A DNA stretch of 64,000 nt from Hippasteria phrygiana (GCA_037893225.1 JAZGUH010000103.1:5456001-5520000); one strand, 5' to 3'. Numbered from the stretch's first letter, positions 9,941-24,194 are shown. Made by a program: numbers and translations. The notes: a model not told the origin generated them from the letters alone.

Positions 9941-12315
9941 GAATGACTGCGTTTTTCGACCTGATGTTGAACGAATTTGCGCACAATCTTGATACTGTTG
10001 GAATGAGTGACTCCTCAGCAATATCCAGACCAATCTCCAGCTCCTCAGACCAACGTTCAGCCGAATGATGGCCGAGATAAGCGAGTAAGTTTTTCGAACT
10101 GATTGTTCTGCATTCCCGCATAACTGCACACGCTATACAATGGCTAGCCGAGACCCCCACCACGCAACTTGGGCCCCAAATGACTGCGTTTTTCGACCTG
10201 ATGTTGAACGAAATTGCGCACAATCTTGATACTGTTGAAAAGAGTGACTCCTCAGCAACATCCAGACCAATCGTCAGCTCCTCAGACCCACGTTCAGCCG
10301 AATGATGGCCGAGATAAGCGAGTAAGTTTTTCCAAATGATTTTTCTGCATTCCCGCATAACTGCACACGCTATGCAATGGCTAGCCAAGACCCCCACCAC
10401 GCAACTTGGGCCCCAAATGACTGCGTTTTTCCACCTGATGTTGAACGAAATTGCGCACAATCTTGATACTGTTGAAAAGAGTGACTCCTCAGCAACATCC
10501 AGAAAAATCCCCAGCTCCTCAGACCCACGTTCAGCCGAATGATGGCCGAGATAAGCGAGTAAGTTTTTCCAACTGATTGTTCTGCATTCCGCATAACTGC
10601 ACACGCTACACAATGGACTAGCCGAGACCCCCACCACGCAACTTGGGCCCCAAATGACTGCGTTTTTCGACCTGTTGTTGAACGAAATTGCGCACAATTA
10701 TGATACTGTTGGAAAGCGTGACTCCTCAGCAACATCCAGACTAATCTTCAGCTCCACAGACCCACGTTCAGCCGAATGATGGCCGAGATAAGCGAGTAAG
10801 GTTTTCCAAATGATTTTTCTGCATTCCCGCATAACTGCACACGCTATGCAATGGCTAGCCAAGACCCCCCACAAAGCAACTTCGGCCTCAAATGACTGCG
10901 TTTTTCGAACTGATGTTGAACGAATTTGCGCACAATTATGATACTGTTAGAAAGCGTGACTCCTCAGCAACATCCAGACCAATCTTCAGCTCCTCAGACC
11001 CACGTTCAGCCGAATGATGGCCGAGATAAGCGATTACGTTTTTCGAACTGATTGTTCTGCATTCCCGCATAACTGCACACGCTATACAATGGCTAGCCGA
11101 GACCCCCACCACGCAACTTGGGCCCCAAATTACTGCGTTTTTCGACCTGATGTTGAACGAAATTGCGCACAATCTTGATACTGTTGAAAAGAGTGACTCC
11201 TCAGCAACATCCAGACCAATCTTCAGCTCCTCAGACCCACGTTCAGTTGAATGATGGCCGAGATAAGCGAGTACGTTTTTCCAACTGATTGTTCTGCATT
11301 CCCGCATAACCGCACACGCTATACAATGGGCTAGCCAAGACCCCCACCACGCAACTTGGGCCCCAAATGACTGCGTTTTTCGACCTGATGTTGAACGAAA
11401 TTGCGCACAATCTTGATACTGTTGAAAAGAGTGACTCCTCAGCAACATCCAGACCAATCGTCAGCTCCTCAGACCCACGTTCAGCCGAATGATGGCCGAG
11501 ATAAGCGAGTAAGTTTTTCCAACTGATTGTTCTGCATTCCCGCATAACTGCACACGCTATACAATGGACTAACCGAGACCCCCACCACACAACTTCGGCC
11601 TCAAATGACTGCGTTTTTCGACCTGATATTGAACGAATTTGCGCACAATCTTGATACTGTTAGAAAGCGTGACTCCTCAGCAACATCCAGACCAATCTTC
11701 AGCTCCTCAGACCCACGTTCAGCCGAATGATGGCCGAGATAAGCGATTACGTTTTTCGAACTGATTGTTCTGCATTCCCGCATAACTGCACACGCTATAC
11801 AATGGCTAGCCGAGACCCCCACCACGCAACTTTGGCCGCAAATGACTGCGTTTTTCGACCTGATGTTTAACGAAATTGCGCACAATCTTGATACTGTTAG
11901 AAAGCGTGACTCCTCAGCAACATCCAGACCAATCTTCAGCTCCTCAGACCCACGTTCAGCCGAATGATGGCCGAGATAAGCGATTACGTTTTTCGAACAG
12001 ATTGTTCTGCATTCCCGCATAACTGCACACGCTATACAATGGCTAGCCGAGACCCCCACCACGCAACTTGGGCCGCAAATGACTGCGTTTTTCGACCTGA
12101 TGTTTAACGAAATTGCGCACAATCTTGATACTGTTGAAAAGAGTGACTCCTCAGCAACATCCAGACCAATCTTCAGCTCCTCAGACCCACGTTCAGTTGA
12201 ATGATGGCCGAGATAAGCGAGTACGTTTTTCCAACTGATTGTTCTGCTTTCCCGCATAACTGCACACGCTATACAATGGGCTAGCCAAGACCCCCCACCA
12301 CGCAACTTCGGCCTC
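9941..12315. repeat. 10-monomer higher-order repeat, copy B
   Basis: Landmarks 9941, 10178, 10415, 10652, 10890, 11127, 11365, 11603, 11840 and 12077 follow copy A allele for allele, with the private acaaagc and gtttttccacc variants at 10871 and 10427. One difference is near 11540, where the ggactaacc insertion is present without its partner deletion (attcccgc instead of attccgc), giving a 238-bp monomer. After 12316 the order departs from copy A. Confidence 0.85.
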
Positions 12316-13977
12316 GAATGACTGCGTTTTTCGACCTGATGTTGAACGAATTTGCGCACAATCTTGATACTGTTGGAATGAGTGACTCCACAGCAATATC
12401 CAGACCAATCTCCAGCTCCTCAGACCCACGTTCAGCCGAATGATGGCGGAGATAAGCGAGTACGTTTTTCCAACTGATTGTTCTGCATTCCGCATAACTG
12501 CACACGCTATACAATGGACTAACCGAGACCCCACCACGCAACTTGGGCCCCAAATGACTGCGTTTTTCGACCTGTTGTTGAACGAAATTGCGCACAATTA
12601 TGATACTGTTGGAAAGCGTGACTCCTCAGCAACATCCAGACTAATCTTCAGCTCCACAGACCCACGTTCAGCCGAATGATGGCCGAGATAAGCGAGTAAG
12701 GTTTTCCAAATGATTTTTCTGCATTCCCGCATAACTGCACACGCTATGCAATGGCTAGCCAAGACCCCCCACCACGCAACTTCGGCCTCAAATGACTGCG
12801 TTTTTCGACCTGATATTGAACGAATTTGCGCACAATCTTGATACTGTTAGAAAGCGTGACTCCTCAGCAACATCCAGACCAATCTTCAGCTCCTCAGACC
12901 CACGTTCAGCCGAATGATGGCCGAGATAAGCGATTACGTTTTTCGAACTGATTGTTCTGCATTCCCGCATAACTGCACACGCTATACAATGGCTAGCCGA
13001 GACCCCCACCACGCAACTTTGGCCGCAAATGACTGCGTTTTTCGACCTGATGTTTAACGAAATTGCGCACAATCTTGATACTGTTAGAAAGCGTGACTCC
13101 TCAGCAACATCCAGACCAATCTTCAGCTCCTCAGACCCACGTTCAGCCGAATGATGGCCGAGATAAGCGATTACGTTTTTCGAACAGATTGTTCTGCATT
13201 CCCGCATAACTGCACACGCTATACAATGGCTAGCCGAGACCCCCACCACGCAACTTTGGCCGCAAATGACTGCGTTTTTCGACCTGATGTTTAACGAAAT
13301 TGCGCACAATCTTGATACTGTTGAAAAGAGTGACTCCTCAGCAACATCCAGACCAATCTTCAGCTCCTCAGACCCACGTTCAGTTGAATGATGGCCGAGA
13401 TAAGCGAGTACGTTTTTCCAACTGATTTTTCTGCTTTCCCGCATAACTGCACACGCTATACAATGGGCTAGCCAAGACCCCCCACCACGCAACTTCGGCC
13501 TCGAATGACTGCGTTTTTCGACCTGATGTTGAACGAATTTGCGCACAATCTTGATACTGTTGGAATGAGTGACTCCTCAGCAATATCCAGACCAATCTCC
13601 AGCTCCTCAGACCCACGTTCAGCCGAATGATGGCGGAGATAAGCGAGTACGTTTTTCCAACTGATTGTTCTGCATTCCGCATAACTGCACACGCTATACA
13701 ATGGACTAACCGAGACCCCCACCACGCAACTTGGGCCCCAAATGACTGCGTTTTTCGACCTGTTGTTGAACGAAATTGCGCACAATTATGATACTGTTGG
13801 AAAGCGTGACTCCTCAGCAACATCCAGACTAATCTTCAGCTCCACAGACCCACGTTCAGCCGAATGATGGCCGAGATAAGCGAGTAAGGTTTTCCAAATG
13901 ATTTTTCTGCATTCCCGCATAACTGCACACGCTATGCAATGGCTAGCCAAGACCCCCCACCATGCAACTTCGGCCTC
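11603..13977. repeat. 5-monomer tandem duplication (about 1187 bp x 2)
   Basis: Landmarks 11603, 11840, 12077, 12316, 12552 and then 12790, 13027, 13264, 13503, 13740 have the same subtype order, with 13978 opening the next unit. The two halves differ in places, for example tttggccgc against ttgggccgc near 12067, and a one-base loss in gaccccacc at about 12530 that makes one monomer 236 bp. The duplication overlaps the tail of the preceding 10-mer, showing that different periods are nested. Confidence 0.75.
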
Positions 13978-14689
13978 AAATGACTGCGTTTTTCGACCTG
14001 ATATTGAACGAATTTGCGCACAATCTTGATACTGTTAGAAAGCGTGACTCCTCAGCAACATCCAGACCAATCTTCAGCTCCTCAGACCCACGTTCAGCCG
14101 AATGATGGCCGAGATAAGCGATTACGTTTTTCGAACTGATTGTTCTGCATTCCCGCATAACTGCACACGCTATACAATGGCTAGCCGAGACCCCCACCAC
14201 GCAACTTGGGCCCCAAATTACTGCGTTTTTCGACCTGATGTTGAACGAAATTGCGCACAATCTTGATACTGTTGAAAAGAGTGACTCCTCAGCAACATCC
14301 AGACCAATCTTCAGCTCCTCAGACCCACGTTCAGTTGAATGATGGCCGAGATAAGCGAGTACGTTTTTCCAACTGATTGTTCTGCATTCCCGCATAACCG
14401 CACACGCTATACAATGGGCTAGCCAAGACCCCCACCACGCAACTTGGGCCCCAAATGACTGCGTTTTTCGACCTGATGTTGAACGAAATTGCGCACAATC
14501 TTGATACTGTTGACAAGAGTGACTCCTCAGGAACATCCAGACCAATCGTCAGCTCCTCAGACCCACGTTCAGCCGAATGATGGCCGAGATAAGCGAGTAA
14601 GTTTTTCCAACTGATTGTTCTGCATTCCGCATAACTGCACACGCTATACAATGGACTAACCGAGACCCCCACCACGCAACTTCGGCCTC
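13978..14689. repeat. Three-monomer block shared with the 10-mer
   Basis: Monomers at 13978, 14215 and 14453 match those at 8516, 8753, 8991 and at 10890, 11127, 11365, including the rare gcataaccgcac variant (8930, 11304, 14393) and the cagttgaatg allele. The block links the 10-mer domain to the 4-mer domain on its right. Confidence 0.65.
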
Positions 14690-15639
14690 AAATGACTGCG
14701 TTTTTCGACCTGATATTGAACGAATTTGCGCACAATCTTGATACTGTTAGAAAGCGTGACTCCTCAGCAACATCCAGACCAATCTTCAGCTCCTCAGACC
14801 CACGTTCAGCCGAATGATGGCCGAGATAAGCGATTACGTTTTTCGAACTGATTGTTCTGCATTCCCGCATAACTGCACACGCTATACAATGGCTAGCCGA
14901 GACCCCCACCACGCAACTTTGGCCGCAAATGACTGCGTTTTTCGACCTGATGTTTAACGAAATTTCGCACAATCTTGATACTGTTGAAAAGAGTGACTCC
15001 TCAGCAACATCCAGACCAATCTTCAGCTCCTCAGACCCACGTTCAGTTGAATGATGGCCGAGATAAGCGAGTACGTTTTTCCAACTGATTGTTCTGCTTT
15101 CCCGCATAACTGCACACGCTATACAATGGGCTAGCCAAGACCCCCCACCACGCAACTTCGGCCTCGAATGACTGCGTTTTTCGACCTGATGTTGAACGAA
15201 TTTGCGCACAATCTTGATACTGTTGGAATGAGTGACTCCTCAGCAATATCCAGACCAATCTCCAGCTCCTCAGACCCACGTTCAGCCGAATGATGGCGGA
15301 GATAAGCGAGTACGTTTTTCGAACTGATTGTTCTGCATTCCCGCATAACTGCACACGCTATACAATGGCTAGCCGAGACCCCCACCACGCAACTTGGGCC
15401 CCAAATGACTGCGTTTTTCGACCTGATGTTGAACGAAATTGCGCACAATCTTAATACTGTGGAAAAGAGTGACTCCTCAGGAACATCCAGACCAATCGTC
15501 AGCTCCTCAGACCCACGTTCAGCCGAATGATGGCCGAGATAAGCGAGTACGTTTTTCCAACTGATTGTTCTGCATTCCGCATAACTGCACACGCTATACA
15601 ATGGACTAACCGAGACCCCCACCACGCAACTTCGGCCTC
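14690..15639. repeat. 4-monomer higher-order repeat, copy 1 (950 bp)
   Basis: Landmarks 14690, 14927, 15166 and 15403, with lengths 237, 239, 237 and 237. Diagnostic alleles are gaaatttcgcac (14962), gttctgctttcccgc, gcctcgaatg and cttaatactgtggaaaag (15451). The next cycle starts at 15640. Confidence 0.85.
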
Positions 15640-16589
15640 AAATGACTGCGTTTTTCGACCTGATATTGAACGAATTTGCGCACAATCTTGATACTGTTAG
15701 AAAGCGTGACTCCTCAGCAACATCCAGACCAATCTTCAGCTCCTCAGACCCACGTTCAGCCGAATGATGGCCGAGATAAGCGATTACGTTTTTCGAACTG
15801 ATTGTTCTGCATTCCCGCATAACTGCACACGCTATACAATGGCTAGCCGAGACCCCCACCACGCAACTTTGGCCGCAAATGACTGCGTTTTTCGACCTGA
15901 TGTTTAACGAAATTTCGCACAATCTTGATACTGTTGAAAAGAGTGACTCCTCAGCAACATCCAGACCAATCTTCAGCTCCTCAGACCCACGTTCAGTTGA
16001 ATGATGGCCGAGATAAGCGAGTACGTTTTTCCAACTGATTGTTCTGCTTTCCCGCATAACTGCACACGCTATACAATGGGCTAGCCAAGACCCCCCACCA
16101 CGCAACTTCGGCCTCGAATGACTGCGTTTTTCGACCTGATGTTGAACGAATTTGCGCACAATCTTGATACTGTTGGAATGAGTGACTCCTCAGCAATATC
16201 CAGACCAATCTCCAGCTCCTCAGACCCACGTTCAGCCGAATGATGGCGGAGATAAGCGAGTACGTTTTTCGAACTGATTGTTCTGCATTCCCGCATAACT
16301 GCACACGCTATACAATGGCTAGCCGAGACCCCCACCACGCAACTTGGGCCCCAAATGACTGCGTTTTTCGACCTGATGTTGAACGAAATTGCGCACAATC
16401 TTAATACTGTGGAAAAGAGTGACTCCTCAGGAACATCCAGACCAATCGTCAGCTCCTCAGACCCACGTTCAGCCGAATGATGGCCGAGATAAGCGAGTAA
16501 GTTTTTCCAACTGATTGTTCTGCATTCCGCATAACTGCACACGCTATACAATGGACTAACCGAGACCCCCACCACGCAACTTCGGCCTC
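15640..16589. repeat. 4-monomer higher-order repeat, copy 2 (950 bp)
   Basis: A near-exact copy of the preceding 950 bp, with the gaaatttcgcac and ttaatactgtgg private alleles at the same phase. A visible difference is gagtacgtttttcc near 15547 against gagtaagtttttcc near 16497. A further rearranged copy of the last three monomers lies at 17779-18491, and of the last two at 19443-19916. Confidence 0.85.
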
Positions 16590-18491
16590 AAATGACTGCG
16601 TTTTTCGACCTGATATTGAACGAATTTGCGCACAATCTTGATACTGTTAGAAAGCGTGACTCCTCAGCAACATCCAGACCAATCTTCAGCTCCTCAGACC
16701 CACGTTCAGCCGAATGATGGCCGAGATAAGCGATTACGTTTTTCGAACTGATTGTTCTGCATTCCCGCATAACTGCACACGCTATACAATGGCTAGCCGA
16801 GACCCCCACCACGCAACTTTGGCCGCAAATGACTGCGTTTTTCGACCTGATGTTGAACGAAATTGCGCACAATCTTGATACTGTTGAAAAGAGTGACTCC
16901 TCAGCAACATCCAGACCAATCTTCAGCTCCTCAGACCCACGTTCAGTTGAATGATGGCCGAGATAAGCGAGTACATTTTTCCATCTCATTGTTCTGCATT
17001 CCCGCATAACTGCACACGCTATACAATGGGCTAGCCAAGACCCCCCACCACGCAACTTCGGCCTCAAATGACTGCGTTTTTCGACCTGATGTTGAACGAA
17101 TTTGCGCACAATCTTGATACTGTTGTAAAGAGTGACTCCTCAGCAACATCCAGACCAATCGTCAGCTCCTCAGACCCACGTTCAGCCGAATGATGGCCGA
17201 GATAAGCGAGTAAGTTTTTCCAACTGATTTTTCTGCATTCCCGCATAACTGCACACGCTATGCAATGGGCTAGCCAAGACCCCCCACCACGCAACTTCGG
17301 CCTCAAATGACTGCGTTTTTCGACCTGATGTTGAACGAATTTGCGCACAATCTTGATACTGTTGGAATGAGTGACTCCTCAGCAATATCCAGACCAATCT
17401 CCAGCTCCTCAGACCCACGTTCAGCCGAATGATGGCCGAGATAAGCGAGTACGTTTTTCGAACTGATTGTTCTGCATTCCCGCATAACTGCACACGCTAT
17501 ACAATGGCTAGCCGAGACCCCCACCACGCAACTTGGGCCCCAAATTACTGCGTTTTTCGACCTGATGTTGAACGAAATTGCGCACAATCTTGATACTGTT
17601 AGAAAGCGTGACTCCTCAGCAACATCCAGACCAATCTTCAGCTCCTCAGACCCACGTTCAGCCGAATGATGGCCGAGATAAGCGATTACGTTTTTCGAAC
17701 TGATTGTTCTGCATTCCCGCATAACTGCACACGCTATACAATGGCTAGCCGAGACCCCCACCACGCAACTTTGGCCGCAAATGACTGCGTTTTTCGACCT
17801 GATGTTTAACGAAATTTCGCACAATCTTGATACTGTTGAAAAGAGTGACTCCTCAGCAACATCCAGACCAATCTTCAGCTCCTCAGACCCACGTTCAGTT
17901 GAATGATGGCCGAGATAAGCGAGTACGTTTTTCCAACTGATTGTTCTGCTTTCCCGCATAACTGCACACGCTATACAATGGGCTAGCCAAGACCCCCCAC
18001 CACGCAACTTCGGCCTCGAATGACTGCGTTTTTCGACCTGATGTTGAACGAATTTGCGCACAATCTTGATACTGTTGGAATGAGTGACTCCTCAGCAATA
18101 TCCAGACCAATCTCCAGCTCCTCAGACCCACGTTCAGCCGAATGATGGCGGAGATAAGCGAGTACGTTTTTCGAACTGATTGTTCTGCATTCCCGCATAA
18201 CTGCACACGCTATACAATGGCTAGCCGAGACCCCCACCACGCAACTTGGGCCCCAAATGACTGCGTTTTTCGACCTGATGTTGAACGAAATTGCGCACAA
18301 TCTTAATACTGTGGAAAAGAGTGACTCCTCAGGAACATCCAGACCAATCGTCAGCTCCTCAGACCCACGTTCAGCCGAATGATGGCCGAGATAAGCGAGT
18401 AAGTTTTTCCAACTGATTGTTCTGCATTCCGCATAACTGCACACGCTATACAATGGACTAACCGAGACACCCACCACGCAACTTCGGCCTC
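16590..18491. repeat. First occurrence of the 8-monomer core subtype order
   Basis: Landmarks 16590, 16827, 17066, 17305 and 17542 carry the series that returns at 20867, 22769, 28945, 31796 and 35122: a gatattgaacgaatttg monomer, a tttggccgc monomer ending in tacatttttccatctc (about 16972), a gttgtaaagag monomer and a gttggaatgag monomer. The 17542 monomer begins like this series but switches to the ttagaaagcg allele, and from 17779 the block continues as a copy of the 4-mer, so the region is a hybrid of two HOR families. Confidence 0.7.
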
Positions 18492-20866
18492 AAATGACTG
18501 CGTTTTTCGACCTGATATTGAACGAATTTGCGCACAATCTTGATACTGTTAGAAAGCGTGACTCCTCAGCAACATCCAGACCAATCTTCAGCTCCTCAGA
18601 CCCACGTTCAGCCGAATGATGGCCGAGATAAGCGATTACGTTTTCGAACTGATTGTTCTGCATTCCCGCATAACTGCACACGCTATACAATGGCTAGCCG
18701 AGACCCCCACCACGCAACTTTGGCCGCAAATGACTGCGTTTTTCGACCTGATGTTGAACGAAATTGCGCACAATCTTGATACTGTTGAAAAGAGTGACTC
18801 CTCAGCAACATCCAGACCAATCTTCAGCTCCTCAGACCCACGTTCAGTTGAATGATGGCCGAGATAAGCGAGTACATTTTTCCATCTCATTGTTCTGCAT
18901 TCCCGCATAACTGCACACGCTATACAATGGGCTAGCCAAGACACCCCACCACGCAACTTCAGCCCCAAATGACTGCGTTTTTCGACCTGATGTTGAACGA
19001 AATTGCGCACAATCTTGATACTGTTGAAAAGAGTGACTCCTCAGGAACATCCAGACCAATCGTCAGCTCCTCAGACCCACGTTCAGCCGAATGATGGCCG
19101 AGATAAGCGAGTAAGTTTTTCGAACTGATTGTTCTGCATTCCCGCATAACTGCACACGCTATAGAATGGCTAGCCGAGACTCCCACCACGCAACTTGGGC
19201 CCCAAATGACTGCGTTTTTCGACCTGATGTTGAACGAAATTGCGCACAATCTTGATACTGTTGAAAAGAGTGACTCCTCAGCAACATCCAGACCAATCTT
19301 CAGCTCCTCAGACCCACGTTCAGTTGAATGATGGCCGAGATAAGCGAGTACGTTTTTCCAACTGATTCTTCTGCATTCCCGCATAACTGCACACGCTATA
19401 CAATGGGCTAGCCAAGACCCCCCACCACGCAACTTCGGCCTCGAATGACTGCGTTTTTCGACCTGATGTTGAACGAATTTGCGCACAATCTTGATACTGT
19501 TGGAATGAGTGACTCCTCAGCAATATCCAGACCAATCTCCAGCTCCTCAGACCCACGTTCAGCCGAATGATGGCGGAGATAAGCGAGTACGTTTTTCGAA
19601 CTGATTGTTCTGCATTCCCGCATAACTGCACACGCTATACAATGGCTAGCCGAGACCCCCACCACGCAACTTGGGCCCCAAATGACTGCGTTTTTCGACC
19701 TGATGTTGAACGAAATTGCGCACAATCTTAATACTGTGGAAAAGAGTGACTCCTCAGGAACATCCAGACCAATCGTCAGCTCCTCAGACCCACGTTCAGC
19801 CGAATGATGGCCGAGATAAGCGAGTAAGTTTTTCCAACTGATTGTTCTGCATTCCGCATAACTGCACACGCTATACAATGGACTAACCGAGACCCCCACC
19901 ACGCAACTTCGGCCTCAAATGACTGCGTTTTTCGACCTGATATTGAACGAATTTGCGCACAATCTTGATACTGTTAGAAAGCGTGACTCCTCAGCAACAT
20001 CCAGACCAATCTTCAGCTCCTCAGACCCACGTTCAGCCGAATGATGGCCGAGATAAGCGATTACGTTTTTCGAACTGATTGTTCTGCATTCCCGCATAAC
20101 TGCACACGCTATACAATGGCTAGCCAAGACCCCCACCACGCAACTTTGGCCGCAAATGACTGCGTTTTTCGACCTGATGTTGAACGAAATTGCGCACAAT
20201 CTTGATACTGTTGAAAAGAGTGACTCCTCAGCAACATCCAGACCAATCTTCAGCTCCTCAGACCCACGTTCAGTTGAATGATGGCCGAGATAAGCGAGTA
20301 CATTTTTCCATCTCATTGTTCTGCATTCCCGCATAACTGCACACGCTATACAATGGGCTAGCCAAGACCCCCCACCACGCAACTTCGGCCCCAAATGACT
20401 GCGTTTTTCGACCCGATGTTGAACGAAATTGCGCACAATCTTGATACTGTTGAAAAGAGTGACTCCTCAGGAACATCCAGACCAATCGTCAGCTCCTCAG
20501 ACCCACGTTCAGCCGAATGATGGCCGAGATAAGCGAGTAAGTTTTTCGAACTGATTGTTCTGCATTCCCGCATAACTGCACACGCTATACAATGGCTAGC
20601 CGAGACCCCCACAACGCAACTTGGGCCCCAAATGACTGCGTTTTTCGACCTGATGTTGAACGAAATTGCGCACAATCTTTATACTGTTGAAAAGAGTGAC
20701 TCCTCAGGAACATCCAGACCAATCGTCAGCTCCTCAGACCCACGTTCAGCCGAATGATGGCCGAGATAAGCGAGTAAGTTTTTCCAACTGATTGTTCTGC
20801 ATTCCGCATAACTGCACACGCTATACAATGGACTAACCGAGACCCCCACCACGCAACTTCGGCCTC
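18492..20866. repeat. Rearranged 6- and 4-monomer stretch
   Basis: Landmarks 18492, 18728, 18967, 19204, 19443, 19680 and then 19917, 20154, 20393, 20630. The second group starts 1425 bp after the first, a 6-monomer period, and 20867 follows after another 950 bp. One monomer has lost a T (ttacgttttcgaac near 18640) and measures 236 bp. The gggctagccaagacaccccacc variant near 18930 is private to this stretch. Confidence 0.65.
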
Positions 20867-22768
20867 AAATGACTGCGTTTTTCGACCTGATATTGAACGA
20901 ATTTGCGCACAATCTTGATACTGTTAGAAAGCGTGACTCCTCAGCAACATCCAGACCAATCTTCAGCTCCTCAGACCCACGTTCAGCCGAATGATGGCCG
21001 AGATAAGCGATTACGTTTTTCGAACTGATTGTTCTGCATTCCCGCATAACTGCACACGCTATACAATGGCTAGCCGAGACCCCCACCACGCAACTTTGGC
21101 CGCAAATGACTGCGTTTTTCGACCTGATGTTGAACGAAATTGCGCACAATCTTGATACTGTTGAAAAGAGTGACTCCTCAGCAACATCCAGACCAATCTT
21201 CAGCTCCTCAGACCCACGTTCAGTTGAATGATGGCCGAGATAAGCGAGTACATTTTTCCATCTCATTGTTCTGCATTCCCGCATAACTGCACACGCTATA
21301 CAATGGGCTAGCCAAGACCCCCCACCACGCAACTTCGGCCTCAAATGACTGCGTTTTTCGACCTGATGTTGAACGAATTTGCGCACAATCTTGATACTGT
21401 TGTAAAGAGTGACTCCTCAGCAACATCCAGACCAATCGTCAGCTCCTCAGACCCACGTTCAGCCGAATGATGGCCGAGATAAGCGAGTAAGTTTTTCCAA
21501 CTGATTTTTCTGCATTCCCGCATAACTGCACACGCTATGCAATGGGCTAGCCAAGACCCCCCACCACGCAACTTCGGCCTCAAATGACTGCGTTTTTCGA
21601 CCTGATGTTGAACGAATTTGCGCACAATCTTGATACTGTTGGAATGAGTGACTCCTCAGCAATATCCAGACCAATCTCCAGCTCCTCAGACCCACGTTCA
21701 GCCGAATGATGGCCGAGATAAGCGAGTACGTTTTTCGAACTGATTGTTCTGCATTCCCGCATAACTGCACACGCTATACAATGGCTAGCCGAGACCCCCA
21801 CCACGCAACTTGGGCCCCAAATTACTGCGTTTTTCGACCTGATGTTGAACGAAATTGCGCACAATCTTGATACTGTTGAAAAGAGTGACTCCTCAGCAAC
21901 ATCCAGACCAATCGTCAGCTCCTCAGACCCACGTTCAGCCGAATGATGGCCGAGATAAGCGAGTAAGTTTTTCCAACTGATTGTTCTGCATTCCGCATAA
22001 CTGCACACGCTATACAATGGACTAACCGAGACCCCCACCACGCAACTTGGGCCCCAAATGACTGCGTTTTTCGACCTGTTGTTGAACGAAATTGCGCACA
22101 ATCTTGATACTGTTGAAAAGAGTGACTCCTCAGCAACATCCAGACCAATCTTCAGCTCCTCAGACCCACGTTCAGTTGAATGATGGCCGAGATAAGCGAG
22201 TACATTTTTCCATCTCATTGTTCTGCATTCCCGCATAACTGCACACGCTATACAATGGGCTAGCCAAGACCCCCCACCACGCAACTTCGGCCCCAAATGA
22301 CTGCGTTTTTCGACCCGATGTTGAACGAAATTGCGCACAATCTTGATACTGTTGAAAAGAGTGACTCCTCAGGAACATCCAGACCAATCTCCAGCTCCTC
22401 AGACCCACGTTCAGCCGAATGATGGCCGAGATAAGCGAGTAAGTTTTTCGAACTGATTGTTCTGCATTCCCGCATAACTGCACACGCTATACAATGGCTA
22501 GCCGAGACCCCCACAACGCAACTTGGGCCCCAAATGACTGCGTTTTTCGACCTGATGTTGAACGAAATTGCGCACAATCTTTATACTGTTGAAAAGAGTG
22601 ACTCCTCAGGAACATCCAGACCAATCGTCAGCTCCTCAGACCCACGTTCAGCCGAATGATGGCCGAGATAAGCGAGTAAGTTTTTCCAACTGATTGTTCT
22701 GCATTCCGCATAACTGCACACGCTATACAATGGACTAACCGAGACCCCCACCACGCAACTTCGGCCTC
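20867..22768. repeat. 8-monomer higher-order repeat, copy 1 (1902 bp)
   Basis: Landmarks 20867, 21104, 21343, 21582, 21819, 22056, 22295 and 22532. Two 239-bp monomers are adjacent to two tttggccgc or tacatttttccatctc subtypes. The cccacaacgc allele and the cctgttgttg allele help define the phase. The unit restarts at 22769. Confidence 0.8.
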
Positions 22769-24194
22769 AAATGACTGCGTTTTTCGACCTGATATTGAAC
22801 GAATTTGCGCACAATCTTGATACTGTTAGAAAGCGTGACTCCTCAGCAACATCCAGACCAATCTTCAGCTCCTCAGACCCACGTTCAGCCGAATGATGGC
22901 CGAGATAAGCGATTACGTTTTTCGAACTGATTGTTCTGCATTCCCGCATAACTGCACACGCTATACAATGGCTAGCCGAGACCCCCACCACGCAACTTTG
23001 GCCGCAAATGACTGCGTTTTTCGACCTGATGTTGAACGAAATTGCGCACAATCTTGATACTGTTGAAAAGAGTGACTCCTCAGCAACATCCAGACCAATC
23101 TTCAGCTCCTCAGACCCACGTTCAGTTGAATGATGGCCGAGATAAGCGAGTACATTTTTCCATCTCATTGTTCTGCATTCCCGCATAACTGCACACGCTA
23201 TACAATGGGCTAGCCAAGACCCCCCACCACGCAACTTCGGCCTCAAATGACTGCGTTTTTCGACCTGATGTTGAACGAATTTGCGCACAATCTTGATACT
23301 GTTGTAAAGAGTGACTCCTCAGCAACATCCAGACCAATCGTCAGCTCCTCAGACCCACGTTCAGCCGAATGATGGCCGAGATAAGCGAGTAAGTTTTTCC
23401 AACTGATTTTTCTGCATTCCCGCATAACTGCACACGCTATGCAATGGGCTAGCCAAGACCCCCCACCACGCAACTTCGGCCTCAAATGACTGCGTTTTTC
23501 GACCTGATGTTGAACGAATTTGCGCACAATCTTGATACTGTTGGAATGAGTGACTCCTCAGCAATATCCAGACCAATCTCCAGCTCCTCAGACCCACGTT
23601 CAGCCGAATGATGGCCGAGATAAGCGAGTACGTTTTTCGAACTGATTGTTCTGCATTCCCGCATAACTGCACACGCTATACAATGGCTAGCCGAGACCCC
23701 CACCACGCAACTTGGGCCCCAAATTACTGCGTTTTTCGACCTGATGTTGAACGAAATTGCGCACAATCTTGATACTGTTGAAAAGAGTGACTCCTCAGCA
23801 ACATCCAGACCAATCGTCAGCTCCTCAGACCCACGTTCAGCCGAATGATGGCCGAGATAAGCGAGTAAGTTTTTCCAACTGATTGTTCTGCATTCCGCAT
23901 AACTGCACACGCTATACAATGGACTAACCGAGACCCCCACCACGCAACTTGGGCCCCAAATGACTGCGTTTTTCGACCTGTTGTTGAACGAAATTGCGCA
24001 CAATTATGATACTGTTGGAAAGCGTGACTCCTCAGCAACATCCAGACTAATCTTCAGCTCCACAGACCAACGTTCAGCCGAATGATGGCCGAGATAAGCG
24101 AGTAAGTTTTTCCAAAAGATTTTTCTGCATTCCCGCATAACTGCACACGCTATGCAATGGCTAGCCAAGACCCCCACCACGCAACTTGGGCCCC
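22769..24194. repeat. 8-monomer higher-order repeat, partial copy 2
   Basis: This follows copy 1 at an offset of 1902 bp through landmarks 22769, 23006, 23245, 23484, 23721 and into 23958. The copies part at about 24004, where this one reads cacaattatgatactgttgg and copy 1 reads cacaatcttgatactgttga. The switch therefore falls just after the tgcgca palindrome of a monomer. Confidence 0.75.
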
